A DNA stretch of 64,000 nt from Candidatus Saccharimonadota bacterium (GCA_017515205.1 JAFWHN010000001.1:1-64000); one strand, 5' to 3'. Shown: positions 52,553 to 61,780, counted from the first letter of the stretch. The notes: a model not told the origin generated them from the sequence alone. Numbers and translations are program-made.

Positions 52553-52596
52553 TATAAAAAAACGAAAGCCCCAGCACCAAATTGGCGCTAGGGCTA
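52553..52596 (-). terminator. Terminator of the short transcript between gatB and fusA
   Basis: AGCCCTAGCGCCAAT and the complementary ATTTGGTGCTGGGGCT form a long stem with small mismatches, followed by TTTCGTTTTTTT on the minus strand. Confidence 0.75.
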
Positions 52597-52730
52597 TAAT
52601 AAAAAGAGGAGAACAAACTTTGGTCAAGATGATCGAATCTTGGAGGTATCTGGTGCATCCGAGATGCACCATATTCTGAACAAGGTGAAATACACAGCTT
52701 CTCTTTTACTCCGGCGTGTGGTGACTCATA
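52597..52730 (-). other. Non-coding 3' part of the short transcript
   Basis: Between the 44-aa ORF and the terminator is a stretch with a GGTGCATC/GATGCACC hairpin (about 52651-52670) and an AAGAT...ATCTT stem. Only very short frames occur. It may be a 3' UTR or a small RNA released from the same transcript. Confidence 0.35.
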
Positions 52731-52865
52731 CTATCTATTTTTGCCATAAATCTGGCGCGGTGGTCCCTTATGCTCGGTAGTTTTGTTATGGGATATAATT
52801 TGTTCTTGTTCCCCTCTTTTTGGCAGGGTTAATGTTCTTGCCAGTTTTTTAATAAAAACTAGCAC
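52731..52865 (-). CDS. Possible small basic protein (44 aa), GTG start
   Basis: Reading from GTG at 52865: VLVFIKKLARTLTLPKRGEQ continues to HKGPPRQIYGKNR and TAG at 52731. AAAGGTGAG lies 5-6 nt before the GTG and the transcript start is predicted about 15 nt upstream, so the frame fits a minimal mRNA exactly. The product is basic (Lys/Arg-rich) with a GPPRQIYGKNR tail. Function unknown; it could also be a chance frame in an RNA gene. Confidence 0.4.
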   Translation of the reverse strand: MLVFIKKLARTLTLPKRGEQEQIISHNKTTEHKGPPRQIYGKNR

Positions 52866-52887
52866 AAAAACTCACCTTTCTAACCTA

Positions 52888-52916
52888 ATTGTATCATACA
52901 ATAGTTATTTTGTCAA
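52888..52916 (-). promoter_or_regulatory. Strong promoter inside the 3' end of gatB
   Basis: TTGACA (52911-52916) and TACAAT (52888-52893) with 17 bp between and TGA before the -10. The -35 overlaps the end of gatB, showing a dedicated transcript downstream. Confidence 0.75.
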
Positions 52917-54422
52917 TAGTTTCCGCAGTATCTCTTGAACGGCAGCTGGATTAGCCTTGCCGTGAGATTCTTTCATTACCTGACCAACTAAAAAGCCAAT
53001 TACCTTTTCCTGTCCATTGCGAAAATCATCTTGGGCTTTTTGGGTTTCTGGCTTTGCCAACACTATTTCAACAATTTTTTGTAAAGCCCCCAAATCATTC
53101 TCTTGAACCAGGCCAAGCTCTTTTGCGATATTTTTCACTCCACGCCCCTTCATTTGCGGATCAAACAGCTTCAAAAACACTTCCTTGGTTGCCGTAGAAG
53201 ATAGTTCCTTTTTCTCGTTCATCTCGGCAAGTTCATTCAAATCTTTAGAAGATGGCAAATCATTCAGATATTCCGCCGACTTTTCCTCTGCTAGTAAGAC
53301 TGAGGTAAATAAATTAGCAATGAGAGCCACTCGTGAAGACAACCCCTTCTGGGACGTATCGCTTCGACCCGTCGTCACGGGCGAAGCGCCCTCATTCTCG
53401 GTCGTAACCTCCGAAAGCCCCCCAGAATTACCTTCCCGAGCGACTAGCTGATTTAATTTAATCATCAGGTTTGGATAGTCGAGCAAAATCTCTAGGATAT
53501 CTGGTTTCAGCACGTCGCCAAAATTCTCACGATAATCTGACGGCATTAACGGTAATTTTGCTGATTCTTCGTCAATAAACTCTTGTGACAAATTAATCGG
53601 CGGTAAATCTGGCTCTGGCATGTAACGGTAATCCTTTGCTTCCTCTTTAGAACGTTGGCCGGTTGTCTCGCCACTAGCATCGTTCCAACCTCTCGTTTCC
53701 TGTACTACCTTTTCGCCCGCATTCAGAATTCGAGTTTGACGTTTAATTTCGTATTCCGCCGCTCTTTCCACCGATCTAAATGAATTGAGATTCTTGATCT
53801 CTGCACGTGTGCCTAGTTCCTTAGCCCCCTCTGGCGCGAGCGAAATATTGACATCAAATCTCATATTTCCGTTAAATAAATCACCATAAGTTACTTCAGC
53901 GTAGCACATTAAGCGCCACAATTCTTTACAGTAATCATGAGCATCTTTCGGCGAATGAATATCTGGCATTGAAACAATTTCGATTAATGGTGTATCCACG
54001 CGGTTCAAATCTACCAACGAATAATTCGCGAAATGAGTTAACTTGCCAGCATCCCCTTCTAGATGTGCATGCTCGATGCGAATTTTTGTCCCACTAGGTA
54101 GCTCTACAAACCCCGGGCCAATAATTGGTTGATAAAACTGGGTAATTTGATATCCCTTAGGTGAATCTGGATAGAAATAATGCTTGCGGTCAAAGCGTGA
54201 AAAAGCGTTTATTTCGCAGTGCATCGCCCGACCAGCTCTAATCGCAAATTTTATCGCCTCACCGTTTAGGCGTGGTAACATGCCAGGCAAAGCATAATCC
54301 ACTGGCGAAACGCACGAATTTGGCTCTTTGCCACGCGCATCATTATCTACTTCCGAAAAGAGCTTAGTCTTAGTTGAAAGCTGGACGTGACATTCGATAC
54401 CGATAGTTGGAACGTATTTCAT
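52905..54422 (-). CDS. gatB: Asp/Glu-tRNA amidotransferase subunit B, with an in-frame insertion
   Basis: GatB activates and transamidates Glu-tRNA-Gln or Asp-tRNA-Asn in the GatCAB complex. Motifs: IGIECHVQLSTKTKLFS, FDRKHYFYPDSPKGYQITQFYQPI, RIEHAHLEGDAGK, VDLNRVDTPLIEIVSMPD, NLNSFRSVERAAEYEI, DYRYMPEPDLPP, and a C-terminal YqeY-like tRNA-binding domain. At 505 aa it is about 30 longer than usual because of an insertion (about residues 334-365: LSEVTTENEGASPVTTGRSD) encoded by a GC-rich palindrome. It starts at TAATG overlapping the gene before it. Confidence 0.95.
   Translation of the reverse strand: MKYVPTIGIECHVQLSTKTKLFSEVDNDARGKEPNSCVSPVDYALPGMLPRLNGEAIKFAIRAGRAMHCEINAFSRFDRKHYFYPDSPKGYQITQFYQPIIGPGFVELPSGTKIRIEHAHLEGDAGKLTHFANYSLVDLNRVDTPLIEIVSMPDIHSPKDAHDYCKELWRLMCYAEVTYGDLFNGNMRFDVNISLAPEGAKELGTRAEIKNLNSFRSVERAAEYEIKRQTRILNAGEKVVQETRGWNDASGETTGQRSKEEAKDYRYMPEPDLPPINLSQEFIDEESAKLPLMPSDYRENFGDVLKPDILEILLDYPNLMIKLNQLVAREGNSGGLSEVTTENEGASPVTTGRSDTSQKGLSSRVALIANLFTSVLLAEEKSAEYLNDLPSSKDLNELAEMNEKKELSSTATKEVFLKLFDPQMKGRGVKNIAKELGLVQENDLGALQKIVEIVLAKPETQKAQDDFRNGQEKVIGFLVGQVMKESHGKANPAAVQEILRKLLTK
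53347..53427. repeat. GC-rich palindromic element inserted in gatB
   Basis: Nested inverted repeats: outer TTCTGGG (53347-53353) with CCCAGAA (53421-53427), and an inner near-perfect palindrome at 53360-53388 with core CCCGTCGTCACGGG. The same core occurs in the gatA insertion in opposite orientation to the gene. Base composition is much richer in G+C than the surrounding gatB. Confidence 0.7.
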
Positions 54423-54841
54423 TAGATGGCTCCTAAATCTTTTAGTGCTTGTTTATAAATCGCTAAGGCGTTAAAAGCCTGTTTATAGCTTATCTCTAGA
54501 TCAGATTCGTGTGCGATAGCGTTTCGGAGTTTATGTGCACGCCATACTGCATTAATGTTCGAGAAGCGCCCTTCACATTTTTTAAGCCTATCGCCCATCG
54601 TCTTGCCCGATATACCCATTTCCATTAAAGCTTTGTCTAGCAGTTTATCACTATCAATTACAGTAGTCACAAAACTCGCAGGGTTATCTTTTTTGAGATG
54701 ATTTTCAATCTCTAAAAATCGCGTCTGGTAGACTTCTTTATTAAAAACGTAGCCGTGCTTTCCTGTTAATACGATTGCTAAAAAAACTAAAACAGCCACA
54801 ATTAGAATAGCTAACAAAAACGTAATTACACCACCATCCAT
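54422..54841 (-). CDS. Membrane-anchored protein with HEPN-like RxxxxH motif
   Basis: 139 aa: one N-terminal transmembrane helix (about 6-26) and a helical cytoplasmic domain. Residues 101-111 read RAHKLRNAIAH, an Rx4H motif like that of HEPN RNases and related helical domains. It sits between gatA and gatB with TAATG overlaps on both sides, so it is translated with GatCAB. Whether it is a nuclease is untested, as many HEPN-like folds are catalytically silent. Confidence 0.6.
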   Translation of the reverse strand: MDGGVITFLLAILIVAVLVFLAIVLTGKHGYVFNKEVYQTRFLEIENHLKKDNPASFVTTVIDSDKLLDKALMEMGISGKTMGDRLKKCEGRFSNINAVWRAHKLRNAIAHESDLEISYKQAFNALAIYKQALKDLGAI

Positions 54842-56310
54842 TATCTAAGCTCCTTTGCGAATTCTATCAAACTTTTATCGCTTCGCCTTGGGCCAATTAG
54901 CTGTAACCCAACTGGAAGCCCCTCTTTAGACTTTCCTGCTGGTACAGTTAGTCCAGGAATACCGGCTAAATTCAATGGTACACTCATCACGTCTTCTAGA
55001 TACATCGAAACTGGATCGTCCACCTTTTCTCCAATCTTAAAGGCTAGATTAGGTGAAACTGGTGTGAGGATGAAGTCACACTTTTTAAAGGCTGCCTCAT
55101 ATTCTTTTATAATCAGCGTACGAGCCTTTGCGGCTTTTAAGAAATATGCATCATAAAACCCAGACGACAAGACGAAATTGCCAATCATAATACGGCGCTT
55201 GTTCTCCGGCATAAATCCTTCATTACGCGTATTATTATATAGTGCATCTAAATCTTTCGACTTATCAGAACGGAAACCGTAGCGAATACCATCGTAGCGT
55301 GAGAGATTTGAAGCAACTTCTGCCGGCACAATAATATAATAAGCAGCCAAGGCATATTTCAAATTCGGCATCGAAAGCTCCACAATCTTATGTCCCTTTT
55401 TCTTCAAGTCATCACACTTCTTTTTCAGCGCCTGCCGAATTTCCGGATTTACCGAATCGTTATCAAAATCTTTAATAATACCAATCCGGGCACAGGAATC
55501 AGGCGATTTGGGAGCGTTCGCGACAACGGGAGCGATCGACGAAGCGAGCCCCGTGACGACGGGCGCGAGCGAGGAGGCTCCCGAATCGCCTGATCCTGCG
55601 CCCGTATTATCATTATAATAATCTGGTAACGTCGTTAAATCTTTTGAATCTTGTCCAGAAGTGATAGACATGAGAAGATCCATATCTTCTGGTGTTTTAG
55701 TGAAAAATCCGATGCAATCCGTTGACGAAGCCATCGCCACTACACCATAGCGTGAAATAGTGCCAAAGGTTGGCTTAAAACCATAAACACCGTTAAACGA
55801 AGCTGGCTGACGAATTGAACCACCAGTATCCGTGCCAGTTGCAAACTCCACGATATCTAGCGCTACCGCTACTGCCGAGCCGCCAGAAGAACCGCCAGCT
55901 ACTCTAGTTTTATCAAAAGCATTTGAAGTTGGGCCAAAATATGAATTTTCAGTAGACGAGCCATGCGCAAACGCATCTAGATTGGCTCGGCCAATCATAA
56001 TTGCCCCTTCTGCTTCGAGCTTTGCTACCGCTGTAGCCGTGATGGGCGATTTAAAACCTTGCAAAATATGTGCCGAAGCCGTTGTTTCTCCTTCAGGACT
56101 GAGAAAATTATCCTTTAATGCATATGGCACACCCGCCAAGCGCCCAACTTTTTCGCCTTTTTTGATTTTGGCATCAATTTCGCGTGCTTTTTTCAAAGCT
56201 CCTTCTTCATTTAAAAAATTAAAAATATGGTAATCAGCAAAAAACTTGGCTTTTTCCAAGGCATCTTTTACTAATCTTTCAGCAGAAACAGTTTTGTTAG
56301 CGGTTTTCAT
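54841..56310 (-). CDS. gatA: Asp/Glu-tRNA amidotransferase subunit A, with an in-frame insertion
   Basis: GatA is the amidase subunit releasing ammonia from glutamine. Catalytic Lys is in GVPYALKDNFL, and the Ser-cisSer region is GGSSGGSAVAVAL followed by GTDTGGSIRQPASFNGVYGFKPT. 489 aa. Between DYYNDN and ARIGIIKDF is an extra stretch of about 35 Ala/Ser/Pro/Val-rich residues (SSLAPVVTGLASSIAPVVA) encoded by a GC-rich inverted-repeat element, placed on a surface loop by comparison with family order. It begins directly after gatC. Confidence 0.95.
   Translation of the reverse strand: MKTANKTVSAERLVKDALEKAKFFADYHIFNFLNEEGALKKAREIDAKIKKGEKVGRLAGVPYALKDNFLSPEGETTASAHILQGFKSPITATAVAKLEAEGAIMIGRANLDAFAHGSSTENSYFGPTSNAFDKTRVAGGSSGGSAVAVALDIVEFATGTDTGGSIRQPASFNGVYGFKPTFGTISRYGVVAMASSTDCIGFFTKTPEDMDLLMSITSGQDSKDLTTLPDYYNDNTGAGSGDSGASSLAPVVTGLASSIAPVVANAPKSPDSCARIGIIKDFDNDSVNPEIRQALKKKCDDLKKKGHKIVELSMPNLKYALAAYYIIVPAEVASNLSRYDGIRYGFRSDKSKDLDALYNNTRNEGFMPENKRRIMIGNFVLSSGFYDAYFLKAAKARTLIIKEYEAAFKKCDFILTPVSPNLAFKIGEKVDDPVSMYLEDVMSVPLNLAGIPGLTVPAGKSKEGLPVGLQLIGPRRSDKSLIEFAKELR
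55487..55604. repeat. GC-rich palindromic element inserted in gatA
   Basis: The ends form a long inverted repeat: the arm starting at about 55487 (CGGGCACAGG, then ATCAGGCGATT) against the arm ending at about 55604 (AATCGCCTGAT, then CCTGCGCCCG), with few mismatches. The middle holds the core CCCGTGACGACGGG at 55550-55563, the reverse complement of the gatB core. The element is far richer in G+C than its host gene. Confidence 0.72.
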
Positions 56311-56598
56311 TTACAACACCTTCGGCACCTTAATTTGATGATTTTCTTCTTCTTTCGTCAATGCGAGTAAAGCTTCCCGATTAGCTTCTTGTGGTAGAAT
56401 TTCGTCGTCTCTCCAGACATTCTCCATTTCAAATACCTGATAAGTAGGCTCTACATCCTTAGTGTCTAGTTCATCTAATTGAGAAATATATTTTATGATG
56501 CCTTGCAAGTCTTTTTTTAGTGACTCTGTCTCTTGGTCAGATAAAGAAAAATCTGACAAACTTGCCAAATGTCTGACATCCTCGCATTTTACGTCCAT
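56311..56598 (-). CDS. gatC: Asp/Glu-tRNA amidotransferase subunit C
   Basis: 95-aa belt subunit holding GatA and GatB together: VRHLASLSDFSLSDQE, IIKYISQLDELDTKDVEPTY, WRDDEILPQ and ALLALTKEEENHQIKVPKVL. TGTTATAAT ends 6 nt before the ATG, giving a leaderless gatCA-HEPN-gatB operon. Confidence 0.93.
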   Translation of the reverse strand: MDVKCEDVRHLASLSDFSLSDQETESLKKDLQGIIKYISQLDELDTKDVEPTYQVFEMENVWRDDEILPQEANREALLALTKEEENHQIKVPKVL

Positions 56599-56625
56599 AC
56601 CCTAATTATAACATAGAAAAATTGG

Positions 56626-58266
56626 TTATTTCACGTTTTTGAAGAGTTTTTTCTTGATATAGCTAAACACCGGTTTAGCTTCTTCTAAGTCGAGAAAGTA
56701 ACTTGCCATGAAGTATGCTATCACCGAAATCACTGAAATCACTAAGAATTTTGGAATCGTGATTACGAGCGAAGTATCAGTTGCCATCAATGGGATAAAT
56801 TTAGTCATAGAAAAGGCTACACAACCAGTTACTACGGTAGCGATTAGCATCCTCACAAAAGCTCGCCAAAAAACCTTATCCAGAAGCTCACTATGTGAAC
56901 GTTTTTGTAAGATATAAAGCAATATGATGATTTCCACAATTGCTCCTAAGGATTGCGCCAGACCAAGCCCATCTACGCCCCAACTTAAAGAATAAAACCA
57001 GACCGATAAAATAATCGTAAGGCCGATGGCAAAAATCGAAACGATGAAAGGTGTTTTAGTATCCTGGTAGGCGTAAAAACCTCTTGAAGCAATATGAAAA
57101 ACGCTTCGTGCAAAAATTGCCAAGCACAAAGTGCCAAGTACCGAAGCAATGGTTCCATTACTATCATTATTGCCGATATTTGAAATAAAGCTTGTCACGT
57201 AGCCTCGCCCAAAGAATGCAATAATCGAAACTGGTAAAGCAATCCATATAATTGTTCTTAAAGCTCGTCGAAAAGTTTCGTTAAATTCCTGTTTGTCGCC
57301 GTTACCAAGTTCCTCGGTCAATTTTGGGAAAAAGGCGGTCGAAATCGCCACGCCGATTAAATTAATCGGCATTTGATGTAGCGCTGAAGCTTGGTTAAAT
57401 GAACGTACGGCCCCTACTCCCATACGTGATGATAAGTTTGTATTGACGATACCATTGATGTAGTCAATTCCCTGGTCCAAAGATCTCGCTGGCAAAAGTT
57501 TCAAAATTGAACGGAATCCTTGATTCTTCCAGTAAATCTTAAACTCATAGTCCATACCTAGCCCAAATAGACCAATTAAGGATACAATTAATTGCATCAC
57601 TGCACCAAGGATCACGCCAATTGCCACGCCCATAATGCCGCCTTCAAATAGTTGAATTCCAAATAAGTTGATACCACCAGTGAACCAGGTAATGCCGATA
57701 ATTATGCCAATATTATATATAGCAGGAGCAAATGCATAAAAAACGAATCTTCCGACCGCCTGCTGTATCGAAGTCACCACCGTAGCAATGCTAAATAGGA
57801 ATGGGTTAATTGCAATCACCCTCGTCATATTAATCGCTAGTACCATCCCAGACTCGTCTAATCCTGGGCTCACTATATATCTAATCAATGGATCCGCGAA
57901 AATCATTATTAAAACACTCGCAATCAATGTTAAAATTGCGAGTAAATTAATCGCGCTAGATGAAAGCTCCCAAGCGGATTTTTTATTGCCAGAAGCCAAT
58001 CTTTGGTTAAAAACTGGAATAAATGAAACCGCCAATGCCCCAGAAGTTAGTATAAAAAACATAAAATCTGGAATCGTAAAAGCCGCCGTGTAAGCATCAA
58101 TACCAGTTGGATACGTACCTAGATAGTTAGAGTTTAACAACCGATCGCGGAAAAGCCCTAAAAGGGCCGAAATCAGAGTTGACGATGCCAAAACAATCGC
58201 CGCTGACTTTACCGACAGCTTTATATTGGCAAGCGCCACGACCGAACGAAACCGAAATCTCAACAT
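56626..58266 (-). CDS. murJ: Lipid II flippase MurJ
   Basis: MurJ (MviN) moves lipid II across the membrane for peptidoglycan synthesis. The 546-aa protein has about 14 hydrophobic helices: SAAIVLASSTLISALLGLFRDR, AAFTIPDFMFFILTSGALAVSF, SSRMGVGAVRSFNQASALHQMP, LIGVAISTAFFPKLTE and FHIASRGFYAYQDTKTPF. TGCTATTAT lies 7 nt before the ATG. It is divergent from the class A PBP gene that polymerises the flipped precursor. Confidence 0.92.
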   Translation of the reverse strand: MLRFRFRSVVALANIKLSVKSAAIVLASSTLISALLGLFRDRLLNSNYLGTYPTGIDAYTAAFTIPDFMFFILTSGALAVSFIPVFNQRLASGNKKSAWELSSSAINLLAILTLIASVLIMIFADPLIRYIVSPGLDESGMVLAINMTRVIAINPFLFSIATVVTSIQQAVGRFVFYAFAPAIYNIGIIIGITWFTGGINLFGIQLFEGGIMGVAIGVILGAVMQLIVSLIGLFGLGMDYEFKIYWKNQGFRSILKLLPARSLDQGIDYINGIVNTNLSSRMGVGAVRSFNQASALHQMPINLIGVAISTAFFPKLTEELGNGDKQEFNETFRRALRTIIWIALPVSIIAFFGRGYVTSFISNIGNNDSNGTIASVLGTLCLAIFARSVFHIASRGFYAYQDTKTPFIVSIFAIGLTIILSVWFYSLSWGVDGLGLAQSLGAIVEIIILLYILQKRSHSELLDKVFWRAFVRMLIATVVTGCVAFSMTKFIPLMATDTSLVITIPKFLVISVISVIAYFMASYFLDLEEAKPVFSYIKKKLFKNVK

Positions 58267-58330
58267 ATATATAATAATAGCACATAAATAAATTTTATGG
58301 TTTTTTGGAATTTAGTGTATAATAATATAC

Positions 58331-61096
58331 ATGGTTAAGAAAAAATCCGAGGTGATTTTGCCTTCCAAGCTTTTAAAAAGTCGGAAAACCAAAAAAACCT
58401 CATCTAAAACTGCGAAAAAAAATATGAATCTTTATTCTAGCCTCAGCTATAAGCACAAGGTTAGAAAAGAAGCTGATGCTAGACGACACGCTGAAGAATT
58501 GGCTAAGCTCCCCAAGGAGCCGGTCAAACGCTTCTTTGCGAGACTTCATCCGAAACGTGTTTTTAAATGGTGGTTTTCTTGGCGCGGTCAGAAAGCTATC
58601 CTCAAGTTTTTTGCTGCTAGCTTCCTAATTCTGATCATCTTTATTGGTGGGCTCTTCCTTTATTTCAAAAAAGACCTTGACGAAATTCGCCTAGACGAAA
58701 TGTCAATTTCTGAAACCGTTAATACCTATCTAGATCGTAACGGTGAAGTTTTGTGGCAAGATACCGGTGACGAAGATTATCGTTTGGTGGTTGATGCAGA
58801 AGATATTTCCGAATATATGTATCAAGCTACGGTCGCGATTGAGGATAAGAACTTTTATAACCACGCCGGCGTGGATTTTGGCGCATTAGTGCGCGCGACC
58901 TTCTCTACTTTAGGCGGTCAAGGCGTGCAGGGTGGTTCTACTCTGACTCAACAGTTAATCAAACAAGTTTATTTCTCGGATGAAGCTGCTAGTGCCAACC
59001 GTGGTGGTTTGACACGTAAAATCAAGGAATTGATTCTCGCTATCGAACTAGAAAAAATGTATAACAAGGATCAAATTCTTACGATGTACCTCAACCAATC
59101 ACCTTATGGTGGTCGACGTAACGGCGTAGAATCAGCCGCTCAGACTTATTTTGGTAAATCTGCAAAAGAGCTTACCTTAGCTGAATCGGCTTTACTCGCT
59201 GCTATTCCAAATAATCCAGCAGTCCTGAACCCATATAATACCTATGGTAATGAGATGCTCATCGAACGCCAGCATAAAGTCTTGGACGACATGGTCACTA
59301 TGGGCTATATCACAGAAAAAGAAGCTAATGAGGCTAAAGAAGTAGCTGTACTTGAGACTATCAAGCCAGAATCTAGTCAATATGCCGGCATGCTTGCCCC
59401 ACACTTTGTGCTAGAAGTTAAAAAGACTCTTGAGGAAAAATATGGCATTCAAACTATGCGCGCTGGTGGTTGGACCATCAAGACTACACTCGATTTGAGG
59501 GCGCAAAGAATTGCCGAAGATGCGGTCAAGACTGGCACTACTCATATGTACAAAAACCGCAGTGATGATCTAGCCCTCGTTTCACTCGACGTAGATACCT
59601 CGCAGGTAATTGCGATGGTCGGTTCAGTAGATTTCTTTAACGGTTCTTTCGGTGAGGTTAATGCTACGACCGATTCACTGATTGAACCAGGTTCCTCAAT
59701 CAAGCCGATTCTAGACTATTCGCCACTCTTTATGCAACGAGAAGGTGTAAATTATGGCCCAGGTTCTATTCTAAAAGATGAAAACATTAATCGTCTATAT
59801 TGTGCTGGTTCTACCGGCAAGTGCTCTCTTACCAATGCTACTGGTTCTTTCTACGGTAATGTTTCGATTCGTTTCTCACTTGGCCATTCTTTGAATATTG
59901 CTGCGGTTAAAGCACTATATATTAATGGTATTGATAATTCTCTCGAAATCGCTCATGAACTAGGCGATAAGTCATACTGTGAAGGTCGCGACAATTATGG
60001 TCTTTCCATTGCTATTGGCTCTGGTTGTGGTGTCCGTATGGTGGAGCACGCCAACGCTTATGCTTCCATTGCACGTGGTGGGTCTTATCGAGACATTGCA
60101 TACGTCCTAGAAATGAAGAATTCTTCCGGCGAAGTAGTCGAATCATGGTCTGATACTGAGCCTAAACGGGTCGTTGATGAGCAAGTTGCCTATATGATTT
60201 CCGATATTCTAGCTGATGGTAGTGCACGCTACGGTATTTACGCTCCAGGTGGCTCACAGAGCGCCGGTTACGTAATTCCAGGCGTCTGGACTGCCACTAA
60301 AACTGGTACTACGACCACTTCTAACGCTAACGAAACTAAGGATTCTGTGATGGAAAGCTATTCTACCGTTGTTTCTACCTTCGTTTGGAACGGTAATCAC
60401 GATGGTCGTGGCGTTTCTTCGAACACCCACGATATTGCTCGTTATACCATCGCTGAGTACATGAGCCGTATTCACAAAGAAGTTTACGAGCCAGACGGTC
60501 GTTGGAAATCTGGAGATAAACCAGTCAGACCTGAAGGAATTAAAAACCTTACCATCAATGGTAAAAGTGATATTTGGCCAAGCTGGTTCAATGCCACCAA
60601 GAACTCTGGTGTGATGAAAGAAAAGTTGACCTTTAACCGCTATAATCATCTGCTAGCTTCAGATTGTACGCCAGAAAACTATAAGATTGAAGTAGAAGTT
60701 ACTAAGACGATTGACCCAATGACTGGTAACAGTGTCTACAGTGTACCAGAGCCATATAACCGTGATAAAAATGATACTTGTGACTATACTCCGCCACAAT
60801 TATCACTCTCAACTACTGGCTGTAAGATTTATGCAAATATTAGCAGAGGTTCTAGTGATTTGACTGGCGCGACCATTTACATTAATGGCGTAGAAAAGGG
60901 CGGCGTCTCGCTTAACGGTGGGCCAATCTACACGTTGACCGGTGACGAGACTTCAGCTCGCCTGGATGTCACCGATGCCGCTGGCTACGTAGCTTCAGGC
61001 GAAATAAAACTTCAAGCTGCAAGTTGCAAACAGCCAGAACCTGAAACTGATTCTAAATCTACCGTAGACGATAACGCTAAAAAAGATAAACAGTAA
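58331..61096 (+). CDS. Class A penicillin-binding protein (glycosyltransferase/transpeptidase)
   Basis: 921-aa bifunctional peptidoglycan synthase. A long basic cytoplasmic N-terminus leads to one transmembrane helix (about 90-112). The GT51 domain has catalytic E171 in AIEDKNFYNHAGVDF, then GGSTLTQQLIKQ. The transpeptidase has SxxK at S455-K458 (EPGSSIKP), SLN at 520-522 and KTG at 657-659 (TATKTGTTTTS). A C-terminal extension with Cys residues (SDCTPENYK, STTGCKIYANI) ends Lys/Asp-rich. TGTATAAT lies 7 nt before the ATG. Confidence 0.95.
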   Translation: MVKKKSEVILPSKLLKSRKTKKTSSKTAKKNMNLYSSLSYKHKVRKEADARRHAEELAKLPKEPVKRFFARLHPKRVFKWWFSWRGQKAILKFFAASFLILIIFIGGLFLYFKKDLDEIRLDEMSISETVNTYLDRNGEVLWQDTGDEDYRLVVDAEDISEYMYQATVAIEDKNFYNHAGVDFGALVRATFSTLGGQGVQGGSTLTQQLIKQVYFSDEAASANRGGLTRKIKELILAIELEKMYNKDQILTMYLNQSPYGGRRNGVESAAQTYFGKSAKELTLAESALLAAIPNNPAVLNPYNTYGNEMLIERQHKVLDDMVTMGYITEKEANEAKEVAVLETIKPESSQYAGMLAPHFVLEVKKTLEEKYGIQTMRAGGWTIKTTLDLRAQRIAEDAVKTGTTHMYKNRSDDLALVSLDVDTSQVIAMVGSVDFFNGSFGEVNATTDSLIEPGSSIKPILDYSPLFMQREGVNYGPGSILKDENINRLYCAGSTGKCSLTNATGSFYGNVSIRFSLGHSLNIAAVKALYINGIDNSLEIAHELGDKSYCEGRDNYGLSIAIGSGCGVRMVEHANAYASIARGGSYRDIAYVLEMKNSSGEVVESWSDTEPKRVVDEQVAYMISDILADGSARYGIYAPGGSQSAGYVIPGVWTATKTGTTTTSNANETKDSVMESYSTVVSTFVWNGNHDGRGVSSNTHDIARYTIAEYMSRIHKEVYEPDGRWKSGDKPVRPEGIKNLTINGKSDIWPSWFNATKNSGVMKEKLTFNRYNHLLASDCTPENYKIEVEVTKTIDPMTGNSVYSVPEPYNRDKNDTCDYTPPQLSLSTTGCKIYANISRGSSDLTGATIYINGVEKGGVSLNGGPIYTLTGDETSARLDVTDAAGYVASGEIKLQAASCKQPEPETDSKSTVDDNAKKDKQ

Positions 61097-61780
61097 TTAA
61101 CCTCGTAAAATCTTAGCAAAAATCATTTTGCCAGATGAAGTTTCGTGTAGTCTTTCAAACTCTACAGTTATTTCTTTACCAATCTTTCTTGATGCATGCT
61201 CAACTACGACCATAGTACCATCTGATAAATGCCCCACACCTTGACCACGATTAGAACCTTTTTCCGTGATTCTGAGTTTTGTTTTAGTACCTGGCAAATG
61301 TTCAGTTTTTACGGCTAAAGCTAAATCATTAATGTTAAGAGTATCAATTTTTTCTGCCTCAGCTACCTTAATTAAATTGTAATCAAGAGTCATTATCGTG
61401 CCCTTGTTTACTTTTGCGTACTTAAGTAACTGTTCATCAACCTTTTTTCGTTCTGTACCATCGTCAACAATATCAGTATTAACTTCTATCACACGTTCTA
61501 ATTCCGAGACATTATTTAGCCCGATGCGTGCACGGTTGCGCTTCTCGTTATCCTTGCCATCGGCTAAAAGCTGCAACTCTGTCAGCACACTTTTTAGTAT
61601 AATTAAATCTCCATCGATAAAACCAGTGCGCGCAATATTCAGAATACGACCGTCAATAATTACTGAAGTGTCAACATAAATTTTTCGATTGCCACTTTTA
61701 ACTGGCTTAAATTTTTTAAGAGCGATGAAAGTAGTCTCCAATAAAAGTAAAAGGTGAGTTGATATAAGCAATGCGTCCAT
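61097..61780 (-). CDS. PIN-TRAM domain protein (YacL-like)
   Basis: 227 aa: an N-terminal hydrophobic stretch (LLISTHLLLLLETTFIAL, remnant of the YacL membrane region), a PIN nuclease-like domain with VDTSVIIDGRILNIARTGF and acidic residues in IMTLDYNLIKVA, then a TRAM domain (GQGVGHLSDGTMVVVEHASR). YacL-type proteins are RNA-binding, possibly RNases, of unclear role. The full four-helix YacL membrane region is truncated to one helix. TGGTATAAT lies 9 nt upstream, within the end of the phosphoketolase gene. Confidence 0.8.
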   Translation of the reverse strand: MDALLISTHLLLLLETTFIALKKFKPVKSGNRKIYVDTSVIIDGRILNIARTGFIDGDLIILKSVLTELQLLADGKDNEKRNRARIGLNNVSELERVIEVNTDIVDDGTERKKVDEQLLKYAKVNKGTIMTLDYNLIKVAEAEKIDTLNINDLALAVKTEHLPGTKTKLRITEKGSNRGQGVGHLSDGTMVVVEHASRKIGKEITVEFERLHETSSGKMIFAKILRG

